Shown here in pieces: positions 25,588 to 33,924 of a DNA stretch of 64,000 bases (position 1 is the stretch's first letter; each line of letters opens with the position of its first letter). The stretch is from Stakelama portus. GTDB taxonomy: Bacteria; Pseudomonadota; Alphaproteobacteria; Sphingomonadales; Sphingomonadaceae. Made by a program: the position numbers and the translations under genes. The notes beneath the pieces are model-generated. The model searched no databases, had not been told where the DNA came from, and saw only the letters and a program-made list of their open reading frames with translations. Location: positions 1 to 64,000 of the forward strand of contig NZ_QFZL01000001.1 of NCBI RefSeq assembly GCF_003171655.1, read 5' to 3'.

Positions 25588-26985
25588 ATGTCTTCAGGGA
25601 TCGAGACAAACCGGCCTCAGGTGCCGACAACACAGGCGGGCGCGGCAGTGCCGGCGGGGCTGCCTGCGGGCGCGGAAGCACGGTTCGCGCTTGGCGGGCT
25701 GCGCCAGCAACCGGCGTCGAACGCGCGATACCGGTCGCGGGTTTCTCGCGGCTGGACGCTGTTATGCCTATGTGAAATAATGAATTTTCCTGCGCTGCGC
25801 AGGCATCTCGGGCGTCCGCGTGCCGATCTGCTCGCGCGCGATATCGCGGCTCGATTGGGGGCGTCCTATCCCGATTTGCGTATCTCGGTCGTCGGTCGGT
25901 CGCTGATCGAAATCGCGTTCGAGCGCGACACTGCCGAGAATGCGACCGTCGAGATCGAAGGTATCCGCCGCCTGTTCGAACTGCCGGTCGATCTCGATGG
26001 CGAGGATCTGGAAATCGAGCTCGCATTCGGCGCTGCGGCTGCGCCCGCGTTCGAATATGATGCGGTGCGTCTGATCGAAGCGGCCGAATCGGCGCTGGAA
26101 GAAGCGCATGAAGAGAATCGGATCGTGATTCGCGATCTGATGCACGCCGATCTGGCCTTTGACCGCATGACGCTCATGCGCGAATTGCCAAGGGCGATCG
26201 CCCGGGACGAGATGTTCCTGCAATATCAGCCCAAGGTCCATGTGCGGCGGCAGGAGATCGCCAGCGCCGAGGCGTTGATTCGCTGGCAGCATCCCGATCG
26301 CGGCCTTATTCTGCCCGGCGACTTCATTTCGGTCGCCGAAGAGGCGGGCGAGATCGGCACGATGACGATCTGGGCACTCAACCGCGTGATCGCCGATCAG
26401 CGGCGGCTTGCCCAGGCCGGCCATGATTTTCCGATCTTCATCAATATTTCCGGCCTGTTGCTCGGCGATGCCGACTTCGTGGAGGAAGCGAGCGAGATCA
26501 TTCGCGGCAGTGGCGCGAAGATCGGGTTCGAAATCACCGAAACGTCTGTGATCCGCGATCCGGAAACCGCCATCCACAATCTCAAATCCTTTGCCGATAT
26601 CGGCGTTACCCTGGCGATCGACGATTATGGCGCCGGGCTATCCTCGCTTGCCTATCTCAAGCAGCTTCCGGCCAGCGAGCTCAAGATCGACAAGATGTTC
26701 GTCACCCATCTGGCGTCCAGCAACCGCGACCCGCTGATCGTGCGGTCGACGATCGATCTGGCGCATGCGCTGGAAATGGAAGTGACGGCGGAAGGCGTCG
26801 AAACCCCGTCGGCGCTGGCACTGCTCAGCGTCATGGGCTGCGACATGGTGCAGGGCTATCTGATCAGCCGCCCGCTGGGCATTGAGGCATTTCATCGCTT
26901 TCTTGACGACGATTCCCATGTCGGCGGTGGCGCCAATGAATCGTCGAGCTTCCTTCGCCCGGAGCTTTTCTGGAAACGCGCCTGA
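25588..26985 (+). CDS. EAL-domain c-di-GMP phosphodiesterase with degenerate GGDEF-like half
   Basis: 465 residues from the ATG at 25588. Residues about 50-190 look like a decayed GGDEF domain: FPALRRHLGRPRADLLARDI matches the helix before the signature, but the signature itself is VVGRSLIEIAFE rather than GGDEF. The EAL domain (about 205-450) has AEALIRW near 226, FINIS, EITET, DDYGAGLSSL and AEGVE, so the metal and base residues appear intact and hydrolysis of c-di-GMP is likely. No membrane segment or signal sequence. Start is uncertain; ATG 25780 would cut the first strand of the GGDEF-like region. It precedes the TPR kinase by 51 bases. Confidence 0.82.
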   Translation: MSSGIETNRPQVPTTQAGAAVPAGLPAGAEARFALGGLRQQPASNARYRSRVSRGWTLLCLCEIMNFPALRRHLGRPRADLLARDIAARLGASYPDLRISVVGRSLIEIAFERDTAENATVEIEGIRRLFELPVDLDGEDLEIELAFGAAAAPAFEYDAVRLIEAAESALEEAHEENRIVIRDLMHADLAFDRMTLMRELPRAIARDEMFLQYQPKVHVRRQEIASAEALIRWQHPDRGLILPGDFISVAEEAGEIGTMTIWALNRVIADQRRLAQAGHDFPIFINISGLLLGDADFVEEASEIIRGSGAKIGFEITETSVIRDPETAIHNLKSFADIGVTLAIDDYGAGLSSLAYLKQLPASELKIDKMFVTHLASSNRDPLIVRSTIDLAHALEMEVTAEGVETPSALALLSVMGCDMVQGYLISRPLGIEAFHRFLDDDSHVGGGANESSSFLRPELFWKRA

Positions 26986-27036
26986 ACGGCCGGTTTAGGG
27001 CCCTATTAAGCCCGATTTGCGAAATGCCGTGATGTG

Positions 27037-29571
27037 ATGCGTATTTTCCGTCTCCTTTCGATGCTGGCGATACCGGCGGTTCTGGCAACAGGGGCGCCTG
27101 GGGCAGTATCCGCGCAGGCCGCCGATGCGCGGCAGGAAACCAGCCCGCAGCAGGCAGCGGCCAATCCGGAAGATCAGTTTCCCGCTTCGCTGAAAGAGGC
27201 ATTTGCGCGCGTCCTCGCCAATATGATGGCAGCACCGGCACAGGCGCGCGGCGATTTGCAAACAGCCGAAAATATCGCGCAGCGGATCGACGATCCCCAG
27301 CTGCGCGCGGTTGCGCTGGCGAAGGTCCGCTGGCTCGACGCCGAGGCCCATTGGCGCACCAACGATGCGGCCGGCGCCGATCCGCTGGTCGCCGACGGCC
27401 TGCGTCTGATTGCTTCTATATCCGGGCCGCTGAAGCTCCGCGCCGACCTGTATATCACCCGCGGCACCTTGCGTCAGCGCGACGACCAGGCGGCGGCGGC
27501 GCTGTCCGATTTCCAGCAGGCCTACCGCATCTATCAGCAACTTGGCGAACGGCGCAGTCAGGCGATCGCGCTGCAGAGCATCGGTACGCTCTATTGGGCG
27601 GCGAACGACAGCAGCCGTGCCGAACGCTATTATCGGCAAGCGTCGGAGACCTATGACGGTGATCCCGCGCTGTCCTTGTCGCTGCATAATCGCCGGGGCA
27701 ATGTGCTGCTGGCGCTGGAGCGTTATGCGGAAGCCGAGCGCGAGTATCGCCTTGCGATCGATGCCGCTCGCGAGATGAAGGAGCCGCTGCTGGAAGCACG
27801 GATCCTGGGCAATCTTGCGCGGAACCAGGCGGAGTGGCGCAAGCTGGACGAAGCGGACCAGACGCTGGCGCAGGGCTTTGCGCTGATCCGCGGGTCGGAC
27901 GCCGGCGGCTTTCGCCAGCAACTGCTCGCGACGCAGGCGCGTGTTGCATATTATCGCGAAAATTATCCCAGAGCGCGCGAACTGATCCGGCAGGCATTTG
28001 CGGGCGTCGACCTGACGGACACCTCGCTGGCGTTCCGGGAAGCGCATCTCTACGCCTATATGATCTATTCGAAGACCGGCGAGCCGGCGCGTGCGCTCGA
28101 GCATCTCGAGGCGCTGCAGCGGCTGACAACCGAAGCTGCCAAGGTGGCCACGACCACCAATGCCGCGCTGATGGCCGCGCGGTTCGACTATGCCAATCAG
28201 GAGCTTCGGATCGCCAATCTGAAGGCCGACGAACTGCGCCGCACGGTCGAGTATGAAAAATCGCGTGCGCGCTGGCAGCGCATCATCTTCTATGGCCTGG
28301 GCGGCGCTACGCTGATCGTGATCGTGTTGCTGAGCGTCGGCCTGTTCACGATCCGGCGGAGCCGCAACGAAGTGCGCGCCGCCAACGCCGATCTGGCCTC
28401 GACCAACGTCGCGCTTGAAAAGGCGTTGGCGGCCAAGACCGAATTCCTGGCCACGACGAGCCACGAGATCCGTACGCCGCTCAACGGCATATTGGGCATG
28501 ACACAGGTGATGCTGTCCGATTCGCAGCTCGACGAAACGATGCGCGATCGCATCGGCGTGGTCCATGGCGCGGGCATGACGATGCGCGCGCTGGTCGACG
28601 ATATCCTCGATCTGGCCAAGATGGAAACGGGTAACCTGACCGTCGAAGCGGCGCCGATGAACCTGAAGACCACGCTGCGCGACGTATCGCGCATGTGGCA
28701 GGAACAGGCAGTCGCAAAGGGAGTCGCGTTCGAGCTCGACGTCGACGAGGCGCCTGAATGGATCATCAGCGACGCCGGGCGTTTGCGGCAGATTGTTTTC
28801 AACCTGCTCTCCAACGCTCTCAAATTTACTTCGCAGGGCAAGGTGTCGCTCTCTGCCAGGCAGATTGCGGAAGAGCCCGGCGACGCGGGGACGCATCAGA
28901 TGCGGATCAGCGTCAGCGATACCGGGATCGGCATTCCGCAGGACAAGTGCGAGGAAATCTTCGAATCGTTCAAACAGGTTGATGCAGGCACCACGCGGCG
29001 CTTTGGCGGCACGGGGCTCGGACTGTCGATCTGCCGCAATCTTGCCCGCGCGCTGGGCGGCGAAGTTTCGGTGTCGAGCGTCGAGGGGCAGGGGTCGACA
29101 TTCTCGATCGATCTTCCCTTCACCCTTGCCGAGGCGCCTGCCGGCGAGTCGAAACAATCGGCCGGAAACAGCGTGCTGGTTCTCGATCGGAACCCGATCG
29201 CACGCAGCGCGATCCGTACCGTGCTGGCACCTTTTGTATCGGGCATCGGTTTTGCCGCTTCGCCCGACGAAGCGCTCGCCGCGCTGGCCGAGGGCGGGGT
29301 AGGCCAGTTGTTCGTGGACGAGGCCACGCTGAAGGCTGGCGGCGACAACCCCATGGAAACACTGAAATCTCTGACGGAAACCGGCGTGCCGACGACGATA
29401 TTGTGGGCAGCCCCCGACGCGGATATGCGGGCCGCTCTGGAAGCCGCGGGCGCCCGCGAAGTCGTGCAAAAGCCATTGCGGGGCGAAACTTTGATTGGAT
29501 CACTTGTTCTGGATGTGAAACAAATTGCCGGCAAAAGCGGTAATAGCGATCTTGTGTCGCACGCCGCATGA
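27037..29571 (+). CDS. TPR-containing hybrid sensor histidine kinase
   Basis: 844 residues. A signal peptide (about 1-27) is followed by a periplasmic tetratricopeptide array (about 60-400; for example SQAIALQSIGTLYWA, SLSLHNRRGNVLLALERYAE cut at twenty), one membrane helix near 408-432, and a cytoplasmic kinase. The H-box is TTSHEIRTPLNG near 472, the N-box NLLSNALKF near 588, with DTGIGIP and GGTGLGLSI. The C-terminal domain (about 710-830) is receiver-like, with an Asp in LFVDEATL and a lysine in VVQKPL but a non-standard surround. The single-domain response regulator that follows is its likely partner. GTG 27034 is an alternative start. Confidence 0.9.
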   Translation: MRIFRLLSMLAIPAVLATGAPGAVSAQAADARQETSPQQAAANPEDQFPASLKEAFARVLANMMAAPAQARGDLQTAENIAQRIDDPQLRAVALAKVRWLDAEAHWRTNDAAGADPLVADGLRLIASISGPLKLRADLYITRGTLRQRDDQAAAALSDFQQAYRIYQQLGERRSQAIALQSIGTLYWAANDSSRAERYYRQASETYDGDPALSLSLHNRRGNVLLALERYAEAEREYRLAIDAAREMKEPLLEARILGNLARNQAEWRKLDEADQTLAQGFALIRGSDAGGFRQQLLATQARVAYYRENYPRARELIRQAFAGVDLTDTSLAFREAHLYAYMIYSKTGEPARALEHLEALQRLTTEAAKVATTTNAALMAARFDYANQELRIANLKADELRRTVEYEKSRARWQRIIFYGLGGATLIVIVLLSVGLFTIRRSRNEVRAANADLASTNVALEKALAAKTEFLATTSHEIRTPLNGILGMTQVMLSDSQLDETMRDRIGVVHGAGMTMRALVDDILDLAKMETGNLTVEAAPMNLKTTLRDVSRMWQEQAVAKGVAFELDVDEAPEWIISDAGRLRQIVFNLLSNALKFTSQGKVSLSARQIAEEPGDAGTHQMRISVSDTGIGIPQDKCEEIFESFKQVDAGTTRRFGGTGLGLSICRNLARALGGEVSVSSVEGQGSTFSIDLPFTLAEAPAGESKQSAGNSVLVLDRNPIARSAIRTVLAPFVSGIGFAASPDEALAALAEGGVGQLFVDEATLKAGGDNPMETLKSLTETGVPTTILWAAPDADMRAALEAAGAREVVQKPLRGETLIGSLVLDVKQIAGKSGNSDLVSHAA

Positions 29572-29589
29572 GACGATAGCGGAGGGGAT

Positions 29590-29640
29590 ATGAAAAAGGT
29601 CGCAGCCGTCGCCCCCGCCCGTTCGGGCCATGGCGAATGA
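29590..29640 (+). CDS. 16-residue leader ORF overlapping a response regulator
   Basis: ATG at 29590 follows GGAGGGG (29581-29587). The frame encodes MKKVAAVAPARSGHGE and its TGA (29638-29640) overlaps the ATG of the receiver gene as ATGA. The leader has a strong ribosome site, whereas the receiver gene has none of its own, so receiver synthesis probably depends on ribosomes that first translate the leader. The peptide itself shows no recognisable function. Confidence 0.6.
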   Translation: MKKVAAVAPARSGHGE

Positions 29641-30023
29641 AAATTCTGTTTATCGAGGACGATCCGATGAACCGTCGGGTCGTCAAGGACATGCTCGACG
29701 TGGCGGGCGCGGAGATGGTCGAGGCAGCGGATGCCCCGGCGGGGCTGGCGGCGATCGAACAGCAGGATTTCGATGTCGTGCTGGTCGATCTGCGCATGCC
29801 GGGCATGGACGGGATGGAAGCGTTGCGACGCATCCGCGCGCGCGACGATGCCAAGGCGCAATTGCCTCTGATCGTCGTCACTGCCGATACGGCGGTCGAT
29901 CTACGCCAACGTTGTCTCGAAGCCGGTGCGGACGAAGTGATGTTCAAGCCGGTGGCGATGGATTCGCTGTTCGACACGATCGGTCGCGTGCTGGCGACTC
30001 GCGGCGGCGACATCATCCTCTGA
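29637..30023 (+). CDS. CheY-like single-domain response regulator
   Basis: 128 residues, a clean receiver: FIEDDPMNRR at the N-terminus, phosphoacceptor Asp in VVLVDLRMPGMDG near residue 52, Thr switch in IVVTADTA and Lys in VMFKPVAM. No output domain. Lying 65 bases after the TPR hybrid kinase, it is the likely phosphorelay target. Translation appears coupled to a 16-residue leader frame. Similar two-gene sets occur in alphaproteobacterial stress and cell-surface signalling, but no specific function can be read. Confidence 0.9.
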   Translation: MKILFIEDDPMNRRVVKDMLDVAGAEMVEAADAPAGLAAIEQQDFDVVLVDLRMPGMDGMEALRRIRARDDAKAQLPLIVVTADTAVDLRQRCLEAGADEVMFKPVAMDSLFDTIGRVLATRGGDIIL

Positions 30024-30113
30024 CGCCGTCGGCAAAGGGCCGCATAACTGGAAATCCTACCCCGCAATGCCTATATGGATTGCGCGGAAAGCCCGATTTT
30101 GCGGGCGATTGCG

Positions 30114-30142
30114 CTTGAAAAGGCGGCTTTCGCCTGTTAGGG
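30114..30142 (+). promoter_or_regulatory. possible sigma-70 promoter of rpsU
   Basis: CTTGAA (30114-30119) and TTAGGG (30137-30142) are spaced by 17 bases and lie about 75 bases before the S21 gene. The -35 is good for alphaproteobacteria, the -10 poor. A GGCG/CGCC dyad lies between them. Confidence 0.3.
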
Positions 30143-30216
30143 GCGCCGCCAACGCCGGGAGCATGCGTTCCCGCGAACCCTATTCTATTATTTGAAGATC
30201 GGAGTCAGACGGCCTT

Positions 30217-30423
30217 ATGCAAATCATCGTTCGCGACAATAATGTCGACCAGGCGCTGCGCGCGCTCAAGAAGAAGCTGCAGCGTGAGGGCGTCTATCGC
30301 GAGATGAAGCTCCGCCGTCACTACGAAAAGCCCAGCGAAAAGCGCGCGCGTGAACGTGCCGCCGCCGTCCGCCGTGCGCGCAAGCTCGAGCGCAAGCGGG
30401 CCGAACGCGACGGTGCGCGTTAA
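30217..30423 (+). CDS. rpsU: 30S ribosomal protein S21
   Basis: 68 residues, highly basic. It starts [20 protein letters not shown] and contains [15 protein letters not shown], the S21 signature, with the Arg/Lys-rich tail typical of alphaproteobacterial S21. It binds the small subunit near the anti-Shine-Dalgarno region and aids initiation. Monocistronic or co-transcribed with the FKBP gene 94 bases downstream; an imperfect hairpin (GCGCA/TGCGC around a CTTCC/GGAAG stem) lies between the two. Confidence 0.97.
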   Translation: MQIIVRDNNVDQALRALKKKLQREGVYREMKLRRHYEKPSEKRARERAAAVRRARKLERKRAERDGAR

Positions 30424-30517
30424 GCCATTGCGCGACCGCGCACCTTCCGCATAGGAAGAATGCGCATATTCAAGCGAAGCTAAACGGGCCGCGCGCCCGC
30501 GCGAGGGGAACTCGATC

Positions 30518-31159
30518 ATGTCGTCCGTCACGGCCGTGCCGCTGCAGCCTGTCAAAAAAGGCTATCTCCTGTGGCTCTGGCTGGGGCTGATCGCCGCGGC
30601 GCTGGTCGCAGTGCTTCTGGCGTGGCAGGGCACGCGCGCTGCGGTGGCCGCCAATCTGTCCGACGCGCAGACCGATCGCTTCCTTGCCGTGCACGGCGCG
30701 CTGCCGGGCATCCGCACGCTGCCGTCCGGCGTGCAGTATGAAGTGCTGCGCGACGGCACCGGCCCGACGCCCAGCGATGGCGATTATACGCTGGTGTCGA
30801 TGGAAGGGCGGCTGCGCAACGGCCAGGTGTTCCAGCCGCGCGAGGCATCTTCCCCGATGCGGATCGGCGACGCGATTCCCGGCTTCAACGACGTGCTGAA
30901 GCTGATGCCCAAGGGCAGCCGCTATCGCTTCTGGATTCCGCCGGCACAGGGATATGGCAACAATCCTCCGCCGATGACCGGCATCACCAAGGATTCGGTG
31001 CTGGTTTTCGACGTCGAGATGCTGAACTTCATCTCCGAGGCCGAGCTGCGCGAGATCCAGATGCAGCAGATGATGCAGCAGGGCGGCATGCCGCCGGGCG
31101 GTGGGGCTCCCGGTGGCGAAGGGCCTCAACAATCTGCTCCCCCCGAAGATGAGCGCTGA
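30518..31159 (+). CDS. membrane-anchored FKBP-type peptidyl-prolyl isomerase
   Basis: 213 residues. One N-terminal membrane helix (LLWLWLGLIAAALVAVLLAW, about 14-33) anchors a periplasmic FKBP domain (about 60-175) with TLVSMEGRLRNGQVF, VIPG-like AIPGFNDVLKLMPKGSRYRFWIP shortened here to PGFNDVLKLMPKGSRYRF, and QGYGNNPPP. The C-terminal tail is Met/Gln then Gly/Pro-rich. It would catalyse prolyl isomerisation of envelope proteins. The gene is the last intact one before the insertion-sequence region. Confidence 0.93.
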   Translation: MSSVTAVPLQPVKKGYLLWLWLGLIAAALVAVLLAWQGTRAAVAANLSDAQTDRFLAVHGALPGIRTLPSGVQYEVLRDGTGPTPSDGDYTLVSMEGRLRNGQVFQPREASSPMRIGDAIPGFNDVLKLMPKGSRYRFWIPPAQGYGNNPPPMTGITKDSVLVFDVEMLNFISEAELREIQMQQMMQQGGMPPGGGAPGGEGPQQSAPPEDER

Positions 31160-31464
31160 TAGCTAGCGAGTGTTCTCGCGGTCGGGAGATCTGCGAAGTC
31201 TGGACCGGTGCGTCGCCGGGTGTCGGCTTCTCCTAATGTTGAAGCGCATCCAGAACGTCGGGAATGCCAGGCGCGTTCTGGAGGTCGGAAACCTCAAGGA
31301 CGGCGATCCGGCTGGACCGCCAGCGTGTTGTTGCTGAAGACCGGGGCTGTGTGGCAGTTATCACTTATATTCGCGCTTTCAAGAGCCTTGCCTATAGACA
31401 TTTGTTCGCTCCGTCCGCGAGCTGGCTGACCATCCTATGATCCTATCGTGCTGCAAGACTTTGC
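31160..31464. other. 305-base stretch without a supportable gene
   Basis: It lies between the FKBP gene and the first transposase remnant. Short open frames on both strands have no recognisable product. It may contain the worn left part of the plus-oriented IS3 element or native intergenic DNA. Confidence 0.4.
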
Positions 31465-31833
31465 ATATGGCGGTATGGCGCCATAAACCGGAGCAACGCG
31501 GGTGCTGATCCACTCGGACCAGGGCTCGCAGTTCACCAGCATGGACTGGGCTGCGTTCATCCGAGCACACAATCTTGAGCCTTCGATGAGCCGACGCGGC
31601 AACTGCCACGACAATGCCGTCGCGGAGAGCTTCTTCTCGTCGCTCAAACGCGAACGCATCCGGCGCCGCACATACGAGACACGCGAGGAAACCCGACAGG
31701 ACATGTTCATTACATAGAAATGTTCTATAACCCAGTGCGTAAGCAGGTCAGGAACGGGATGCTGTCACCCGTCGAGTTCGAACGGCAGCAGATTTTGAAA
31801 GCACAAGGCGTCTAGAAAACTAGGGGCTACTCA
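31465..31833 (+). pseudogene. IS3-family transposase (OrfB) remnant with right terminus
   Basis: The C-terminal third of an IS3-type DDE transposase is recognisable: MAVWRHKPEQR, then LIHSDQGSQFTS, SRRGNCHDNAVAESFF, SLKRERIRRRTY and FYNPVR...NGMLSPVEFE. Two frameshifts break it, one before 31502 and one at about 31712 where a base is missing before TACATAGAA. The sequence ends with the IS terminus GTCTAGAAAACTAGGGGC...TCA at 31810-31833. The 5' two thirds and left terminus are gone, so the copy is dead. Its right end abuts a second, oppositely oriented IS3 transposase in mid-gene. Confidence 0.85.
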
Positions 31834-32121
31834 GATTGCCAGAGGCCTCGACGAAGAAATTGTCTATCCACCGCCCCCCGGCCGTCCATGCTGATCCGCA
31901 CATCGGCGTCGCGCAGCAAGCTGGTGAAGGCGAAGCTGGTAAACTGGCTGCCCTGATCGGTGTTGATCCGAAGGGCAACGATCGAAGGTCGTAACATCTC
32001 GGGCCTTCCGAAGCGCACCAGCGCGTCCTCCAGCGCCGCCACGCAAAAGCCCGCATCCATGGTGTTCGACAACCGCCATGCCAACACCTTCCTAGTCGCC
32101 CAGTCCATGATCGCGACGAGC
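31834..32121 (-). pseudogene. second IS3-family transposase remnant, opposite orientation
   Basis: The central part of an IS3-type OrfB runs on the minus strand: IMDWATRKVLAWRLSNTMDA, FCVAALEDALVRFGRPE, NTDQGSQFTSFAFTSLL and ISMDGRG. A short insertion (RPSIVALRI) precedes the second Asp motif and a frameshift follows GRG. The C-terminus is cut off at RLWQS by the plus-oriented IS3 end; the N-terminus is cut off by the IS630 element. Its left terminus may survive at 33900-33924. Confidence 0.82.
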
Positions 32122-33044
32122 TAGAGCGGGTTCACGATGGGCAGAATCGCGAGGGATTCCCTTTTTGCCGATCGTGTGACTCATAGGTTGCCGTCATGAC
32201 GGAGGCGGCAATGGGTTGGCGATCTGGGCAGAGTTACTCGCAGGATTGGCGCGACCGGGTGCTGGCGGCGGTGGACGGCGGGATGCCGGTTCGCGAGGCA
32301 GCAGTACTCTTCAAGGTCAGCGTGGCCTATATCCACAAGGCGCGGATCCGGCGGCGGCTGACCGGTGATGCCAGGATCAACCCGAACCGCGGCCGCCCGC
32401 CGCGCAAGCTCTCGCCAGTGCAGGAACTGGCGCTGGCGGCGCACATCCGCTGGCAACCAGGGATCACGTTGGCGCAGGCGCAAGCGTGGCTGCTTGCCGA
32501 ACACGGAATCGGGCTCAGCACCGACGCGATGTGGCATGCGGTGCGACGGCTTGGCCTGTCGTTTAAAAAAAGCCCTGCACGCAGCCGAGCAGGAGCGGCC
32601 GGACGTAGCGGCGCACGCTGTGGCGGGCAGCCCAGCCGTTCATCGCCGGCCTGCGCCTGACCGGCATGACCGCGCCCTAGGTGCTCGACGGGCCGATGGA
32701 TGGCGATGCCTTCCGAGTCTATGTCCGCGACGTCCTGGCACCCACGCTCCGGCGCGGCGATGTCGTGGTGCTCGACAATCTGCCCGCCCACAAGGTGGCC
32801 GGCATCCGCGAGGCGATCACCGCTCGGCGCGCCCAGCTCTTCTACCTGCCTCCCTACAGCCCCAACATGAACCCGATCGAGATGGCTTTCGCCAAACTCA
32901 AGGCGCCCCTGCGCCAGCAGCCAGCCCGAACCGCCGATGTTCTTGTCGAGCGCATCGGCGAACTGCTTGATCGCTTCCCGCCCTGCTAATGTGCCAACTT
33001 CTTCCAGGCCGCTGGATATCAACGGTCAATGTGAAATTGCTCTA
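32122..33044 (+). mobile_element. IS630-family element, decayed
   Basis: The element is bounded by TA (32122-32123 and 33043-33044), the IS630 target. Its ends match as imperfect inverted repeats: GAGCGGGTTCACGATGG on the left and GAGCAATTTCACATTGA on the right (reverse complement). It interrupts the minus-oriented IS3 transposase gene. Size about 920 bases, short for the family because of an internal deletion. Confidence 0.8.
32196..32989 (+). pseudogene. IS630-family transposase, disrupted
   Basis: The N-terminal HTH half (YSQDWRDRVLAAVDGG, REAAVLFKVSVAYIHK, GRPPRKLSP, AQAWLLAEHGIGLS) runs in one frame up to an A7 run near 32567. The C-terminal DDE half (VLDGPMDGDAFRVYV, VVLDNLPAHK, YLPPYSPNMNPIEMAF) is in another. 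Between them about 45 codons are missing, including the first catalytic Asp (DETW), and an amber codon stands just before VLDGP. A7-type slippage is known in this family, so the first shift might be natural, but the deletion and stop make the gene inactive. Confidence 0.85.
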
Positions 33045-33045
33045 G

Positions 33046-33878
33046 ACTCAATCAGCACCAGAAGATGATGGCGGCGGCGAGGAAGACGCGGGCCATGTAG
33101 TTGGCGGCGAGCTTGTCGTAGCGGGTAGCGATGCGTCTCCAGTCCTTGAGGCGGCACCAGAGGCGCTCGACAAGGTTACGCGAGCGGTAGACATAGCGGT
33201 CGTAGGGGATCGCCGTTTTGCGGCTGCGGGTTGAAGGGATTACGACCTCAGCGTTCTGAGCCTGGACGGCAGCGCGAATGGCGTTGCTGTCGTAGCCACG
33301 GTTGGCGATCAGCGCGTCGAAGCGACCGCGCGCTGCTTCGATCAGCGCCGGTGCCATCGTCATGTCGGACGTATTTCCTGGTGAGATCAACGGGATGCGC
33401 GGTCGCCCGGCGGTGTCGGTCAGCCCGTGGATCTTGCTGGTGCGTCCGCCGCGGGATGTGCCGATGCCTTGGACAAAGGCCCCCCTTTTGCGCCCGCCGC
33501 CGAACGGTGGACCTTGATGCTGGTCGAGTCGATTGCGACCGATCCCCATGCGCCGCTGTGCCCGGTCAGCGCCTCGAAGACCGCGAACCACACCCCCTGT
33601 CGGCTCCAGCGATGGAAGCGGTTGTAGATCGTCGTGTACGGCCTATATTCCGGCGGGCAGTCGCGCCAGCGCGCGCCGCTCTTGAGCATATGCACGATCC
33701 CCGAAATCACCCGACGGTCGTCGACCCGGAGTGCTCCGCTGCGTCCCTGCGGAAGAAGCGGCTCGATCTTTGCCCACTCCGCATCACTCAACCACTTCAA
33801 CTGCCGCGCCATCCAACACCTCCGCTCCAAGCAGACGCCTTGAATCAGCACTCTCCTCCACCCGCAAGCTGATTGAGT
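33046..33878 (-). mobile_element. IS5-family element (IS427-like group)
   Basis: Inverted termini ACTCAATCAGC (33046-33056) and GCTGATTGAGT (33868-33878) bound an 833-base element, a normal size for the IS427 group. It directly abuts the right end of the IS630 element. No target duplication is evident. Confidence 0.75.
33052..33812 (-). CDS. IS5-family transposase in two frames
   Basis: The first frame (from ATG 33812, GGAGG six bases upstream) gives WLSDAEWAKIEPLLPQGR, GARWRDCPPEYRPYTTIYNR and AIDSTSIKVHRSAAG. The second frame, -1 relative to it, gives GRKRGAFVQGIGTSRGGRTS, RGYDSNAI and NLVERLWCRLKDWRRIATRY. The switch can occur at AAAAGGGGGG near 33480, as known for this group. The usual ADRGYD motif reads ANRGYD (AAC at 33301-33303), so a catalytic Asp is probably replaced by Asn and the enzyme may be dead even if frameshifting works. 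Confidence 0.8.
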
Positions 33879-33899
33879 ACGGAGCCTAGCTTAGCAACC

Positions 33900-33924
33900 T
33901 GTCCAGAAAACAGGGCCCCCCTCA
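33900..33924 (-). mobile_element. isolated IS3-type terminus
   Basis: Read on the minus strand, TGAGGGGGGCCC followed by TGTTTTCTGGACA matches the terminus of the IS3 element at 31810-31833. It is oriented as the left end of the minus-strand IS3 remnant. Its first three bases are the stop codon of the neighbouring exopolysaccharide gene. Confidence 0.65.

Noticed and set aside
31208..31429. Small gene after the FKBP gene
   Set aside because: The product has no recognisable features, lies in transposon debris and lacks a ribosome site.
32560..32580. IS630 transposase as a functional frameshift gene using the A7 run
   Set aside because: Even with slippage, the product lacks about 45 residues including a catalytic Asp and meets an amber codon.
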